Shown: positions 27,266 through 36,961, counted from the stretch's first letter. The stretch is 64,000 bases of DNA from CAYXAA01 sp964462985 (GCA_964462985.1 CAYXAA010000009.1:62001-126000); one strand, 5' to 3'. Program-made: numbers and translations. The notes: generated from the sequence alone by a model not told the origin.

Positions 27266-27356
27266 CGAGGGCCGGTGATCGCGCGCCGGTCCGGGCTGGT
27301 GGGTGCGGCTTGTGCCCGTTAGGCTCCTGCCCGATTCCATCGGACGGGAGCGTGTC

Positions 27357-28610
27357 TTGAGCGAATTCGACGTCGTTGTGATCGGGGCCGGCGCGGCCGG
27401 GCTCGCCGCCGGCGAACGGCTTCTGGCCTCCGGCCGGCGCTTTGCCGTTCTGGAAGCCCGGCAGCGCCCGGGCGGGCGCGCCTGGACCGACTTTTCCATC
27501 TTTGGCGGCATTCCTTTCGACCGTGGATGCCACTGGATTCATTCGGCCTCACGGAACCCGTTTCTGGACATCGCGAGGCGGCTCGGTCATCACGTCGAGC
27601 CTGGCAAGACCCGGCGCTCGCGCCAGATCTATCTCGGAACGACAGCCGCCGATGCCGAGACGGCCAGGGCAGCCTGGGATGCCGTGGAAGCGGCCTTCGC
27701 GGCCGCCGAGGCGGCAGGGAATGCCGGCCGCGACGTCGCTGCAAGCGAGGTCTGCGACACGGCGGGCCCGTGGTGGCAACTGGCGCGGCACTGGATGACG
27801 CTGCTGTCGTCGCTGCCGCCGGAAGAGATCTCCACGCTCGACCTATCGCGCTATCACGATACTCACGAGAACTGGCCGGTGGCCGGCGGCTACGGCGCGC
27901 TGGTCGTCCGGGCCGCGGCCGCAGTGCCTGTCCATCTTGGCACCGTCGTGACCGGAATCGACTACAGCCGTTCGCCGATCAGAGTCACGACCGAGCGCGG
28001 CACGCTGACGGCCGGTGCGGTGATCATCACGGCATCAACCAATGTGCTGAGCTCCGGGGCCATCCGTTTCTCGCCCGGCCTGCCGCCCGCGCATGGCGAG
28101 GCGCTCGCTGCCTGTCCGGTCGGAGTGGCAGAGAAGGTCGCGTTCCTTCTCGACCGACCGCTGGAAGGCATTGCGCCGACGTCCTATGTCGACACGCTGG
28201 ACCCGGGAAATCGAGAGCGCTCCCCGATCAATTTCACGCTCAATCCGTTCGGTCATCCAATGGCCGTCGGCCAGCTTGCCGGGGAGAATGCCCGCGTCCT
28301 GGAGGCTGAGGGCGAGTCATCCATGATTGCGTTCGGGCTTGCAGCACTGAAGGAGGCATTCGGCAGTGATATCGCCCGGCGGATCAAGGTGGCGACGGCA
28401 ACACATTGGGTATCGGACCGGTTCGTGCGCGGCGGTTATTCCTGTGCACTGCCGGGCCAGGCGGACCTGCGCCGCCTCCTCCGTGAGCCGATCGGCGATC
28501 GGGTGTTCCTCGCCGGCGAGGCCGTGTCCGACCACGCCTTTTCCACGGCGCACGGGGCGCGGCAAAGCGGCCTTGCCGCTGCCGATCGGGCGCTGGCGGT
28601 GCTGTCGTGA
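27357..28610 (+). CDS. FAD-dependent amine oxidoreductase (flavin monoamine oxidase family)
   Basis: 417 residues. An N-terminal Rossmann FAD motif (VVIGAGAAGLAAGERL, residues 6-21) is followed by EARQRPGGRAW, and a C-terminal FAD-contacting segment (RVFLAGEAVSDHAFSTAHGA) ends the protein, as in monoamine/polyamine oxidases. TTG 27357 has GGGAG about 8 nt upstream and places the beta strand immediately at the N-terminus. Substrate unknown. Confidence 0.82.
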   Translation: MSEFDVVVIGAGAAGLAAGERLLASGRRFAVLEARQRPGGRAWTDFSIFGGIPFDRGCHWIHSASRNPFLDIARRLGHHVEPGKTRRSRQIYLGTTAADAETARAAWDAVEAAFAAAEAAGNAGRDVAASEVCDTAGPWWQLARHWMTLLSSLPPEEISTLDLSRYHDTHENWPVAGGYGALVVRAAAAVPVHLGTVVTGIDYSRSPIRVTTERGTLTAGAVIITASTNVLSSGAIRFSPGLPPAHGEALAACPVGVAEKVAFLLDRPLEGIAPTSYVDTLDPGNRERSPINFTLNPFGHPMAVGQLAGENARVLEAEGESSMIAFGLAALKEAFGSDIARRIKVATATHWVSDRFVRGGYSCALPGQADLRRLLREPIGDRVFLAGEAVSDHAFSTAHGARQSGLAAADRALAVLS

Positions 28611-28644
28611 CGACCACGGCCGGGCTCGGCCGCCTAGTTGACGT

Positions 28645-29058
28645 TCACCGTACGGTCACCGAAATGCGGCAGGTCACCGCCGGCACGCCGTTGAAGGCGA
28701 TCACATACTCGAACGCGTCGGTTCCGCGGAAGCCGAGCCTGGGCGTGTACACGACCTGCTTTCCCGGCACCGGTTTGCCAACGCAACCGGGAGGTACGGT
28801 GCCGACGCCGGCTTTGGAGGGAATTCTCGATGAGACGTCGATCACGGTGACGTGACCGTTGGCCGGACGTCCGAGGATCGTCACGGTGGTCCGTTTCGGC
28901 GTGCAGTCGTCGTTCCAGCCCTGAGCTTCGCCGAGCCTGGCCGGGCGGCCTTCAGTGGTCGCGATCGTCTTGTTGACAACCCTGGGGGCGGACAGAGCGG
29001 GAAGTGCCGCCAGGCCCAGTGCTGCGGTCAATCCAAGGGCGAAGGCGGTCTTGCGCAC
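28645..29058 (-). CDS. Secreted small protein with Ig/cadherin-like beta fold, hypothetical
   Basis: 137 residues from GTG 29058 with GGAG 7 nt upstream. A clear Sec signal peptide (RKTAFALGLTAALGLAALPALSA) precedes about 113 mature residues. Motif RLGFRGTDAFEYVIAFNG is the repeated pattern of bacterial Ig/cadherin-like (VCBS-related) domains, so this is probably a single-domain periplasmic or surface protein. Three cysteines remain after cleavage. Faces the amine oxidoreductase gene convergently. Function unknown. Confidence 0.65.
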   Translation of the reverse strand: MRKTAFALGLTAALGLAALPALSAPRVVNKTIATTEGRPARLGEAQGWNDDCTPKRTTVTILGRPANGHVTVIDVSSRIPSKAGVGTVPPGCVGKPVPGKQVVYTPRLGFRGTDAFEYVIAFNGVPAVTCRISVTVR

Positions 29059-29281
29059 CGATCGGCTCCTGCGTCATGAAGTAGCAGTCGGCCGACTTCT
29101 TAACCAAGATCAACGGCTCTGCCAATGGACTGGACTTTCGGAGAGCGGAAAAGCTGGACTGCCTTGCTCAGGTCATCGCAAATCATGTGGAAACTGCTCG
29201 GCGCCCGCCGGAAGGCTGTTGAAATTCTCGTGAGCGGTGCCCACGTCGGAGTATGCAGTCCGCTGGGGCCTTCGCTATTCG

Positions 29282-29310
29282 TTGAAAGCCTTGGACAACT
29301 TTCCTATAAC
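29282..29310 (+). promoter_or_regulatory. Sigma70-type promoter of the hflK operon
   Basis: TTGAAA (29282-29287), a 17-nt spacer, TATAAC (29305-29310), 77 nt before the hflK start. This is the best housekeeping-type promoter match I noticed in the window. The rest of the 329-bp gap 29059-29387 shows no gene. Confidence 0.6.
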
Positions 29311-29387
29311 CCGCACCAAGCCAGCGATGGAGCGGACGAGCAACCGGTGGCCGGCCGCGAGGCCGTCGCCTTGAAAGGGATGTCTTG

Positions 29388-30539
29388 ATGCCTTGGAGCA
29401 ACCAGAATGGCGGCGGAGGCTGGAAGGGCGGCAGCGGCGGCCCTTGGGGAGGATCCGGCGGCGGCCCCTGGGGCGGTGGTCCCCAGCGTGGCGGCGGCAA
29501 TCCGCCCGACCTGGAAGAGTTGCTCAAGCGCAGTCAGGACAAGCTGAAGACGGTGCTGCCCGGGGGCGGCGGGCTCGGCGGCAAGGGCATCATTCTTGCG
29601 GTGATCGCCGTCGTGGTGGTGTGGCTTGCCACCGGCTTCTACCGGGTCGAGCCGGATGAGGTCGGCGTGGAACTGGTGCTCGGTAAGGTGACCGACCAGA
29701 CGCCTCCGGGCCTCAATTACAACTGGCCCTACCCGATCGGGACGGTGTACACGCCCGAGGTTCTGCGCATCCGCGAAATGACCGTCGGCATGGAGGAATT
29801 CGTCACCGGCTCGTCGGTCAGGTCGCGCGACGTCGCCGAGGAAAGCCTGATGCTGACGGGCGACGAGAACATCGTCGATGTCGACTTCAAGGTGCAGTGG
29901 CGCATCAAGAACACGCCGGAAGGCGTCAACGATTATCTGTTCATCATCCAGAATCCCGAAGGCACCGTGAAGGCGGTGGCGGAAAGCGCCATGCGCGAGG
30001 TGGTCGGTGAATCGCAGATCGATTCGATTCTGACGGAGAACCGTGCGCCCATTCAGGATGCCGTTCAGAACCTGATGCAGACGACGCTCGACACCTACCG
30101 CGCGGGCATCGAGATTACGCAGGTGCAGATGCAGAAGGTCGATCCGCCGCAACAGGTCATCGACGCCTTCCGCGACGTTCAGGCGGCGCGGGCCGATCAG
30201 GAGCGGATCCAGAATGAGGCCCAGGCCTATGCCAACCGGGTCGTCCCGGAAGCCCGAGGCGAGGCTGCCAAGGTGCTCGAAGCGGCAAGAGCCTATCGCG
30301 ACCAGACGGTTGCCGAGGCTCATGGTGCCGCACAGCGCTTCCTCAACGTCTACGACGAATACCGCAAGGCGCCGGATGTCACCCGAGAGCGCCTGTACCT
30401 CGAGACCCTGGAGACCGTGTTCGGCGCCAACAGCAAGGTCATCATCGACGAGAACAACGGCAACGGCGTCGTTCCCTACCTGCCGCTTGACCAGTTGAAC
30501 CGGCAGCAGAACACCGGGCGCACCGGAGGAAACCAGTAA
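29388..30539 (+). CDS. hflK: FtsH protease modulator HflK
   Basis: 383 residues. A Gly/Pro/Trp-rich cytoplasmic N-terminus (GGGWKGGSGG, about 7-40), one transmembrane helix (IILAVIAVVVVWLATGFY, about 66-83) and an SPFH/band-7 domain with a long C-terminal coiled coil. HflK and HflC form a membrane cage around the FtsH AAA protease. ATG 29388 has AAGGG upstream. The stop overlaps the hflC start by one base (TAATG). Confidence 0.93.
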   Translation: MPWSNQNGGGGWKGGSGGPWGGSGGGPWGGGPQRGGGNPPDLEELLKRSQDKLKTVLPGGGGLGGKGIILAVIAVVVVWLATGFYRVEPDEVGVELVLGKVTDQTPPGLNYNWPYPIGTVYTPEVLRIREMTVGMEEFVTGSSVRSRDVAEESLMLTGDENIVDVDFKVQWRIKNTPEGVNDYLFIIQNPEGTVKAVAESAMREVVGESQIDSILTENRAPIQDAVQNLMQTTLDTYRAGIEITQVQMQKVDPPQQVIDAFRDVQAARADQERIQNEAQAYANRVVPEARGEAAKVLEAARAYRDQTVAEAHGAAQRFLNVYDEYRKAPDVTRERLYLETLETVFGANSKVIIDENNGNGVVPYLPLDQLNRQQNTGRTGGNQ

Positions 30540-31513
30540 TGCTCAAGAACGGATTCCTCGGCCTCTTCGGGATCGCGGCGCTGGTCGTCGCCTTTCTGAT
30601 CTATCTCTCGGTCTTCATCGTCAATCCGACCCAGCAGGCGCTGGTGCTGCAGTTCGGTGAGGTCACGTCCAGCGTCCGGGAACCGGGCGTGCAGTTCAAG
30701 ATCCCGCTGATCCAGAACGTGGTCTTCCTCGATAAGCGCATCCTTGATCTCAACCTGCCGCCGCTTGAGGCGATTGCCGCCGACAAGAAGCGACTGGTGG
30801 TCGACGCCTTCTCGCGCTACCGGATCTCGAATCCGGTGCTGTTCTACCAGACGGTCAACAATGTGCTTGAAGCCAATCAGCGGCTTGCGACCTTCCTGCA
30901 ATCCAGTCTTCGGTCCGAATTGGCCAAGGCGACGTTCACCGACATTGTGCGGGACAACCGCGCGGGGCTGATGGAACGGATACGGACCGATGTCGGCAAC
31001 CGCGCGACCGCGATCGGCATTGAGGTCGTCGACGTCAAGATTCGCCGGGCCGACCTGCCCCAGGCCAACTCGGAGGCGATTTACCGTCGGATGCAGACGG
31101 AGCGCCAGCGCGAGGCGACGGAAATCCGCGCCCAGGGCGAGGAGCAGGCGCAGCGCATCCGCTCCCGCGCCGACCGCGACGCCGCCATCATCGTCGCCGA
31201 AGCAAGGCGCGACGCTGAAATCATCCGCGGTGAAGGTGATGCGGAACGCAACCGGATCTTCGCCGAAGCTTACAACCGCGATCCCGAGTTCTTCTCCTTC
31301 TATCGATCGATGCAGGCCTACCGGGATGGGCTGCAGGGCCAAAGCACGTCGATGGTGCTGTCGCCGAATTCCGACTTCTTCCGGTTCTTCAAGGATCCGC
31401 AAGGTCGGCCGAGAAGCGGCGCGGGGGCCTCCGGATCGACGCCTCCGACCGGACCTCAGGTAACGCCTGAGGCATCGTCAATCGCGCCGGTGCCCGAGGG
31501 CTCGATCGAGTGA
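30539..31513 (+). CDS. hflC: FtsH protease modulator HflC
   Basis: 324 residues; one N-terminal membrane helix (GLFGIAALVVAFLIYLSVFI) and an SPFH domain (NPTQQALVLQFGE, DAFSRYRISNPVLFY) with a helical region (EATEIRAQGEEQAQRI). Partner of HflK in the FtsH complex. A GGAGG precedes the overlapping start. A Gly/Ser/Pro-rich tail of about 40 residues ends the protein. The stop overlaps the next gene (GTGA). Confidence 0.93.
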   Translation: MLKNGFLGLFGIAALVVAFLIYLSVFIVNPTQQALVLQFGEVTSSVREPGVQFKIPLIQNVVFLDKRILDLNLPPLEAIAADKKRLVVDAFSRYRISNPVLFYQTVNNVLEANQRLATFLQSSLRSELAKATFTDIVRDNRAGLMERIRTDVGNRATAIGIEVVDVKIRRADLPQANSEAIYRRMQTERQREATEIRAQGEEQAQRIRSRADRDAAIIVAEARRDAEIIRGEGDAERNRIFAEAYNRDPEFFSFYRSMQAYRDGLQGQSTSMVLSPNSDFFRFFKDPQGRPRSGAGASGSTPPTGPQVTPEASSIAPVPEGSIE

Positions 31514-31695
31514 AGACGCTTGCAGTGGCGCTCGGACTCGTCCTGGCATTGGAGGGGGCTCTCTATGCCCTGGCCCCCGGTGCCATGAAGGCGATGATGC
31601 GCAAAGTGCAGGACATGCCTGATCAAACTCTGCGCATGAGCGGACTTTTCGCCGTCATCCTCGGTGTATTTGTCGTCTGGTTGATCCGGGGATGA
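31510..31695 (+). CDS. DUF2065 family small membrane protein
   Basis: 61 residues, two transmembrane helices (LAVALGLVLALEGALYAL and GLFAVILGVFVVWLI) with a short charged loop. GTG 31510 overlaps the hflC stop (GTGA), so it is translated as part of the hflKC operon. DUF2065 (YjeT-like) commonly follows hflC; it may be a small accessory of the complex, but no function is proven. Confidence 0.85.
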   Translation: MKTLAVALGLVLALEGALYALAPGAMKAMMRKVQDMPDQTLRMSGLFAVILGVFVVWLIRG

Positions 31696-31938
31696 CACGC
31701 TAAAACCGTGCGAAGGAGCTGAAATCGGATGCTGCCGCTGCACTGCGCCAGAACGACCTGCCGTCCTGCGCAACCCGCAGATGATGCTCTGACACGGCAG
31801 GACGATCAACTTGATGCCGGATCAGCGCCGATTCGGCGTGCGCTGGGCGAACAAGACGGTCCGACATTCAACGCGGCCGCGACCGGCGATACAGGGCGAC
31901 GTGGATTTGGACGAAGTGGATTTGGAGGAGTAAGGCCG

Positions 31939-33420
31939 ATGGCCATCAGGACAGCTGCGAATCGCTTCGTGGATCGTGCGGCGAGCCTTGCCGGTGCAGC
32001 GCTCATCGGAGCCAGCCTTGTTCTGGCGCCTGTTGATGCGCGCGCCCAGAACGGGCCGCCGTCGGTTCCCGATCTGGCGGAATCGTTGCTCGACGCGGTG
32101 GTCAACATTTCCACCGCCCAGACGGTGAGGGCACAGCGTTCGGTGCCACTGCCCGAGGTGCCGGAAGGCTCACCGTTCCAGGAGTTTTTCGACGAGTTCT
32201 TCAACCGGCAGAATCCCGACAGCAGCCAGCCACGGCGGGTGCAGTCGCTCGGGTCGGGCTTCGTCATCGACGGGGTGGAAGGCATCGTCGTCACCAACAA
32301 TCATGTGATCGAGGGCGCGGACGAGATTACCGTCAATTTCAACGACGGCACCAAGCTCCCGGCGGAACTGCTCGGCTCGGACAGCAAGACTGATCTTGCG
32401 GTCCTCAAGGTGGAGCCGACCAAGCCGCTCAAGGACGTCAAGTTCGGCGACTCGGATGCCATGCGCGTCGGTGAATGGGTGATGGCGATCGGCAACCCGT
32501 TCGGCCTCGGCGGCACGGTGACGACCGGCATTGTCTCGGCCACCAACCGCGACATCAATTCCGGGCCATACGACAACTATCTGCAGACCGATGCCTCGAT
32601 CAACCGCGGCAACTCCGGCGGCCCGCTGTTCAACGAGCGCGGTGAGGTGATCGGGATCAATACTGCAATCATCTCACCGACCGGCGGGTCGATCGGCATT
32701 GGTTTTGCCATTCCCTCCGCCACCGCGATGCCGGTGATCGATCAGCTGCGCAAATATGGCGAGACCCGTCGCGGCTGGCTCGGTGTCCGCATCCAGGAGG
32801 TCACCGACGAAATCGCCGAGAGCCTGGGGATGGCACAGGCCAAGGGTGCCCTGGTCGCTGGGGTGACCGAGGGCGGACCTGCGGAAACCGCCAAGATCGA
32901 GCCCGGGGACGTCATCATCAGGTTCGACGGCCGCGACGTGCCGGCGATGCGCGACCTGCCACGGATGGTGGCGGACACGGAGATCGGCAAGGAGGTTGAG
33001 GTTATCGTCCTGCGCAAGGGTGAAGAGGTGACGCTGTCCGTCAAACTGGGTCGCCTCGAGGACGCCGAGGCCGCCGAGAGCGGGCGTTCGACCGAGGAGA
33101 CGCCGCCGGTTGCGACCTCGCAGAGCGTGCTCGGCATGACGCTTTCCAACCTTACGGACGCGCTGCGCCAGCAGCACAAGATCGGCGACCAGGTCAAGGG
33201 CGTGGTCGTGGCCTCGGTGGAAGAGGGCTCGGCGGCCGCCGAAAAGCGCGTGGTCGCCGGGGATGTTATTGTCGAGGTTGCCCAGGAGCCGGTATCGACT
33301 CCGGAGGACGTGACCAAGCAGATCGAGGCGCTAAAGAAGCAGGGCCGCAAATCCGCCCTGCTACTCCTCTCCAACGGCCAGGGCGAGCTTCGATTCGTGC
33401 CCGTGCGCATCGAGGACTGA
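31939..33420 (+). CDS. degP: Do-family periplasmic serine protease DegP/DegQ
   Basis: 493 residues. Signal peptide (SLAGAALIGASLVLAPVDARA), trypsin-like protease domain with triad H122 (NNHVIE), D152 (KTDLAVL) and S226 (GNSGGPL), then two PDZ domains (about 305-395 and 415-490). It degrades or chaperones misfolded envelope proteins. ATG 31939 has a strong GGAGGAG at 31924-31930. The 243-bp gap after DUF2065 may hold its own promoter. Ends at a terminator. Confidence 0.95.
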   Translation: MAIRTAANRFVDRAASLAGAALIGASLVLAPVDARAQNGPPSVPDLAESLLDAVVNISTAQTVRAQRSVPLPEVPEGSPFQEFFDEFFNRQNPDSSQPRRVQSLGSGFVIDGVEGIVVTNNHVIEGADEITVNFNDGTKLPAELLGSDSKTDLAVLKVEPTKPLKDVKFGDSDAMRVGEWVMAIGNPFGLGGTVTTGIVSATNRDINSGPYDNYLQTDASINRGNSGGPLFNERGEVIGINTAIISPTGGSIGIGFAIPSATAMPVIDQLRKYGETRRGWLGVRIQEVTDEIAESLGMAQAKGALVAGVTEGGPAETAKIEPGDVIIRFDGRDVPAMRDLPRMVADTEIGKEVEVIVLRKGEEVTLSVKLGRLEDAEAAESGRSTEETPPVATSQSVLGMTLSNLTDALRQQHKIGDQVKGVVVASVEEGSAAAEKRVVAGDVIVEVAQEPVSTPEDVTKQIEALKKQGRKSALLLLSNGQGELRFVPVRIED

Positions 33421-33445
33421 ACGGCGACCGCAAGGCACGAGACGA

Positions 33446-33485
33446 CGGCCGCTCCGGGCAGAGCCGGGGCGGCCGGTTCGCTTTT
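33446..33485. terminator. Terminator between convergent degP and serB
   Basis: CGGCCGCTCCGG (33446-33457) pairs with CCGGGGCGGCCG (33464-33475), 12 bp with one G-T pair and a 6-nt loop, followed by a short tail containing TTTT at 33482-33485 for the plus strand. Confidence 0.65.
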
Positions 33486-33516
33486 CGGCGTCCTTGACGT
33501 GGATCCTCGCGCCGCC

Positions 33517-34413
33517 TCAGCCGTCGACGAACTCGGACGCGCGATAACCCTGGATGTAGAGCAGGGCAGTGAGGTCGCCGTGGTCAATCCGGGCGTCGGC
33601 CTGTGCCGCCACGACCGGCTTGGCGCGATAGGCGACGCCAAGGCCGGCGAGATCGATCATCGCAAGATCGTTGGCGCCGTCACCGACAGCCATCGTCTCG
33701 GCGGCGGACAGGCCGCGCTCGGCCATCAGGGCAGAAAGGCGATCGCGCTTGGCTTCACGGCCGAGGATTGGCTCGGCGACCCGGCCGACGAGCTTGCCGC
33801 TCTCGACCACGAGCTCGTTCGCGCGGTGTTCGTGAAAGCCGATCTCGGCGGCGATCGGGCAGGTGAAGGCCGTGAAGCCACCCGAGACCAGCGCGCAATA
33901 GGCACCGGCGGCCCTCATGGTCCGCACCAGGGTGCGAGCGCCCGGAGTGAGCCGAACGCGCTCGGCGAGAACCGTGTCGATTACGCTGACGTCGAGGCCG
34001 GCGAGAAGGGCGACGCGTTCACGCAAAGCCGGCTCGAAGGCGATTTCGCCGCGCATGGCCCGCTCGGTGATCGCCGCGATGCGCTCCTTCAGCCCAAGCA
34101 TTGCGGCAAGCTCGTCGATGCATTCCTGCAGGATCATGGTGGAATCCATGTCGGCGATTAGCAGGCGCTTGCGCCGGCCCTCGGCCTTTTGCACAACGAC
34201 ATCGATCGGCCGGCCACCGATCGCCGCCCGTGCCGCCTGCTCCATCGCGGCGGCCTCGGCGATGTCGGCAGCAAGCGGCAGGTCGGCAGCGATGCCCGGT
34301 GCAAGCACAGCGGGCGCGCCGGCCAGCGGAAGGGTGGCGCTCAGCGCGGCAAGCGCGGCATCATCGACGGCCGGCGCTGCCGGGTCGGAAAGGACGGTTG
34401 CGATTAGGGCCAT
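33517..34413 (-). CDS. serB: Phosphoserine phosphatase
   Basis: 298 residues, HAD superfamily, last step of serine synthesis. Motif I DMDST (ADMDSTMI, nucleophile and acid/base aspartates), motif II in LVSGGF, motif IV GDGANDLAMI. The N-terminal ~85 residues are an ACT-like regulatory region as in other alphaproteobacterial SerB. The ATG at 34413-34411 lies inside CATG and overlaps the divergent miaA start. Confidence 0.93.
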   Translation of the reverse strand: MALIATVLSDPAAPAVDDAALAALSATLPLAGAPAVLAPGIAADLPLAADIAEAAAMEQAARAAIGGRPIDVVVQKAEGRRKRLLIADMDSTMILQECIDELAAMLGLKERIAAITERAMRGEIAFEPALRERVALLAGLDVSVIDTVLAERVRLTPGARTLVRTMRAAGAYCALVSGGFTAFTCPIAAEIGFHEHRANELVVESGKLVGRVAEPILGREAKRDRLSALMAERGLSAAETMAVGDGANDLAMIDLAGLGVAYRAKPVVAAQADARIDHGDLTALLYIQGYRASEFVDG

Positions 34414-35374
34414 GGGAGAGCTTCGGTCACCGGGAAAAGGGCGCGGGGGCGCGGCGTTGTCGGCGATCCTGATAGCCGGGCCAACGGCGAGCGGCAAGTC
34501 CGCGCTGGCGCTTGCCCTGGCCGAGCGGGTGAACGGCACGGTCGTAAACGCCGATTCCATGCAGGTCTACCGCGATCTTGCGGTGTTGAGCGCACGGCCG
34601 GCGGCGGCAGAGACAGCGAGGGTGCCGCATCGTCTCTACGGCCACGTCGATGCCGCAGAGCCCTACTCCGTAGCGCGGTGGCTCGACGAAGTCGCCGAGG
34701 TCCTGGCGGAGTGCCGCCTCGCGGGACGGCGGCCGATTGTCGTCGGGGGCACAGGGCTCTTCTTCAAGGCGCTGACCGAGGGGCTGTCGCCGGTGCCGGA
34801 GATCGACGCCAAAATCCGCGAGCACTGGCGCGCTGCAGCCGGCGCTGAAGGACCGCAGGCACTCCATCGCATTCTGGCCGAGCGCGATCCGATCATGGCT
34901 GCCCGTTTGCGCCCGTCCGATCCGCAGCGTATCGTCCGAGCACTTGAGGTGCTTGACACGACCGGCCGCTCGCTCTTCGAGTGGCAGACAATGCGTCCGC
35001 CACCGCTGGTTCCCTTGGCCGAGGCGGTCCCGGTGGTGCTCGCGCCGCCACGGGCGTGGCTCCACGCCCGTATCGCGAAACGGTTCGACGCCATGGTGCG
35101 AGCCGGTGCCGCCGAGGAGGCGGCCGCGATCCTGTCGCGGGGGCTCGACCCCGCCCTGCCGGTGATGAAGGCGATCGGGGTTAGGCCGCTCGCAGCCGCC
35201 GTCCGCGGCGACTTCTCATTGGACGCGGCGATCGAAATCGCCAAGACCGAGACGCGGCGCTATGCAAAGCGCCAGGAGACGTTTTTTCGCGGCCAGTTTC
35301 CCGACTGGCCGCGGATCGATCCGTCGAGCGCGGGGACCGAACGCCACGCCGCTGAAATCCTCGGATGTTCCTGA
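34412..35374 (+). CDS. miaA: tRNA dimethylallyltransferase
   Basis: 320 residues if ATG 34412 is used. It adds the dimethylallyl group to A37 of tRNAs reading UNN codons. P-loop GPTASGKSAL (about 22-31), DSMQVYR and the C-terminal RRYAKRQETFF are present. AGGG lies only 2 nt before ATG 34412, an unusually short spacing; an internal TTG at the LSAILI segment is an alternative. Divergent from serB with overlapping start codons. Confidence 0.93.
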   Translation: MGELRSPGKGRGGAALSAILIAGPTASGKSALALALAERVNGTVVNADSMQVYRDLAVLSARPAAAETARVPHRLYGHVDAAEPYSVARWLDEVAEVLAECRLAGRRPIVVGGTGLFFKALTEGLSPVPEIDAKIREHWRAAAGAEGPQALHRILAERDPIMAARLRPSDPQRIVRALEVLDTTGRSLFEWQTMRPPPLVPLAEAVPVVLAPPRAWLHARIAKRFDAMVRAGAAEEAAAILSRGLDPALPVMKAIGVRPLAAAVRGDFSLDAAIEIAKTETRRYAKRQETFFRGQFPDWPRIDPSSAGTERHAAEILGCS

Positions 35375-35782
35375 ACCAGCTTTTCAATTGTATGCACGTC
35401 AGGTTGCAGCGCAGCAGCGATTGTTGCGAGAATTTCAAGTGGCGGCCCTCTTTCGCGCACAATTCGCCGCTACTGATCTCCCTGGCGACGGGGTGGAAGC
35501 CAGCGCCACTGACAATGGAACCAAGTATCTGACAGAAGTATTATATTCTGTCTCTGTTACGCCTCCACTCCGTTCAGGTCCATCAGGTGTTGTCGTGCTG
35601 GCGCAGGCACAATTATAGCGGCTTCATAAGGCCGAGAGACTACAACCACAAGGTGGTTCCCGGTTTGGGGCGTGGACGATGGAACCGTTGCATGCGCCGT
35701 CGGCGATCCTATCTGATTACCGCCATTCGGGCGCTGGTCCGGATGGAATCCCTTGTCAGATTGAAGCGAAGGGGAGGCCATC
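35375..35782. other. Gene-free stretch between miaA and GNAT gene
   Basis: 408 bp with no convincing coding region, tRNA or hairpin with a T tract. It is somewhat less GC-rich around 35520-35555 (a TATATT is present) and could carry the promoter of the downstream acetyltransferase. I see nothing further in it. Confidence 0.4.
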
Positions 35783-36334
35783 GTGAACTCCGACGTGATA
35801 CTGCAGACGGAGCGACTGACTGTTCATCCGTTCGAGTTGACGGATGGTCCGCTGCTCAGGGAACTGCATGCGGATCCGCTGGTTGACCGCCATCTCGTCC
35901 CCGGGGACCGGATCGGCCCCGACGAGGACGTGGCCGCCCGCCTCGCGGCTTACGTCGAAGATCAGGATCATCACGGCTTCAGCCAGTGGAAGCTGCTCGA
36001 CAAGAATGGCGCCTTCGTGGGGCGCGCCGGCTTCACCATCTTCGAGCGGACATCGGAGATCTCGCTGAGCATCTGCCTCAAGCGGTCGTTCCGGGGACTG
36101 GGTTTTGCCGCAGAGCTCGTGCCGAACCTGACCGACTGGTTCTTCGACAATACCTACTACACGCACCTGATTTCCTTTGTTGCGGCCGGAGACGCGACGC
36201 TGCGCAGGACCATGGAGCAGAAGGGCTACCTTCTGCGCGAACGCCTCGTGATCGACGGCTCCGCGTTCGACTGCCTCCAGGTGCTAACGCCGGCGATCGC
36301 ATCCCGTTTCCCCGTGATGGCTGAAGCCAGCTGA
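35783..36334 (+). CDS. GNAT family N-acetyltransferase (RimJ/RimL type)
   Basis: 183 residues from GTG 35783 with GGGGAGG about 7 nt upstream. The opening QTERLTVHPFELTDGPLLREL is typical of the Acetyltransf_3 group, acetyl-CoA binding is expected around SICLKRSFRGLGFAAELV (about 94-111), and RTMEQKGYLLRER is the usual motif B region. Substrate unknown. Separate from the LprI-like gene that follows. Confidence 0.82.
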   Translation: MNSDVILQTERLTVHPFELTDGPLLRELHADPLVDRHLVPGDRIGPDEDVAARLAAYVEDQDHHGFSQWKLLDKNGAFVGRAGFTIFERTSEISLSICLKRSFRGLGFAAELVPNLTDWFFDNTYYTHLISFVAAGDATLRRTMEQKGYLLRERLVIDGSAFDCLQVLTPAIASRFPVMAEAS

Positions 36335-36401
36335 GTTCCAAACTGCCTGTCCGGGCCGCTGTCAGGTCTGGCTGCGGCCCGGCCATCATTCGGAAGATTT
36401 G

Positions 36402-36797
36402 ATGAAGCGGTTGCTGCTTGTCATGTTGCTGACGGTCGGGACGGCCTTCGGTGCCGGAGCGCAGGACAACGATTGCGAGAACGCGTCCGATCAGGCGACG
36501 TTGAACCGGTGCGCCGAGCGGTCGTACCGGGCATCTGATGCGCGGCTCAACGAGACCTATCGCGCGCTGGAGCAACGCGTGAGCCCGGCAGGCCTGTCAA
36601 AGCTGAAGGCAGCGCAGCGGGCCTGGCTTGCCTATCGGGATGCGCAATGCGCCTTCAATGCGGCCGGCTCCGAGGGCGGCAGCGTCCATCCCATGGTGCT
36701 GTCGATGTGCCTCGACACCCTGACGAAGGCGCAGACGGAGCAGCTGGATAATCAGTTGCGCTGCCAGGAGGGCGACGCGTCCTGCGGTGGCCAATAG
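36402..36797 (+). CDS. LprI-like (DUF1311) periplasmic protein
   Basis: 131 residues. Signal peptide MKRLLLVMLLTVGTAFGAGA, then the DUF1311 pattern: DCENASDQATLNRCAERSY, KAAQRAWLAYRDAQC, and further cysteines (six mature Cys, likely disulphides). LprI of mycobacteria inhibits lysozyme; whether this homologue does is unknown. ATG 36402 rather than the TTG three bases earlier. Confidence 0.82.
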   Translation: MKRLLLVMLLTVGTAFGAGAQDNDCENASDQATLNRCAERSYRASDARLNETYRALEQRVSPAGLSKLKAAQRAWLAYRDAQCAFNAAGSEGGSVHPMVLSMCLDTLTKAQTEQLDNQLRCQEGDASCGGQ

Positions 36798-36961
36798 CGT
36801 CTTCACAAGGCCGCGGGCATCGGCAACGATCCGTCCGGACAGCAGGCGGATCACCGACTGCTGAGTATCTCTTGCCGTCCCATTCAGCTGCGTGTCCGGA
36901 GGCGCATATCCTTGCTGAAAAAGAACGCTCGTCTGTCGCTCTCGATCGGGGCAGGGGCATC

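Noticed and set aside
29125..29388. 87-codon frame before hflK
   Set aside because: It overlaps the hflK promoter and start, lacks a ribosome binding site and shows no conserved motif.
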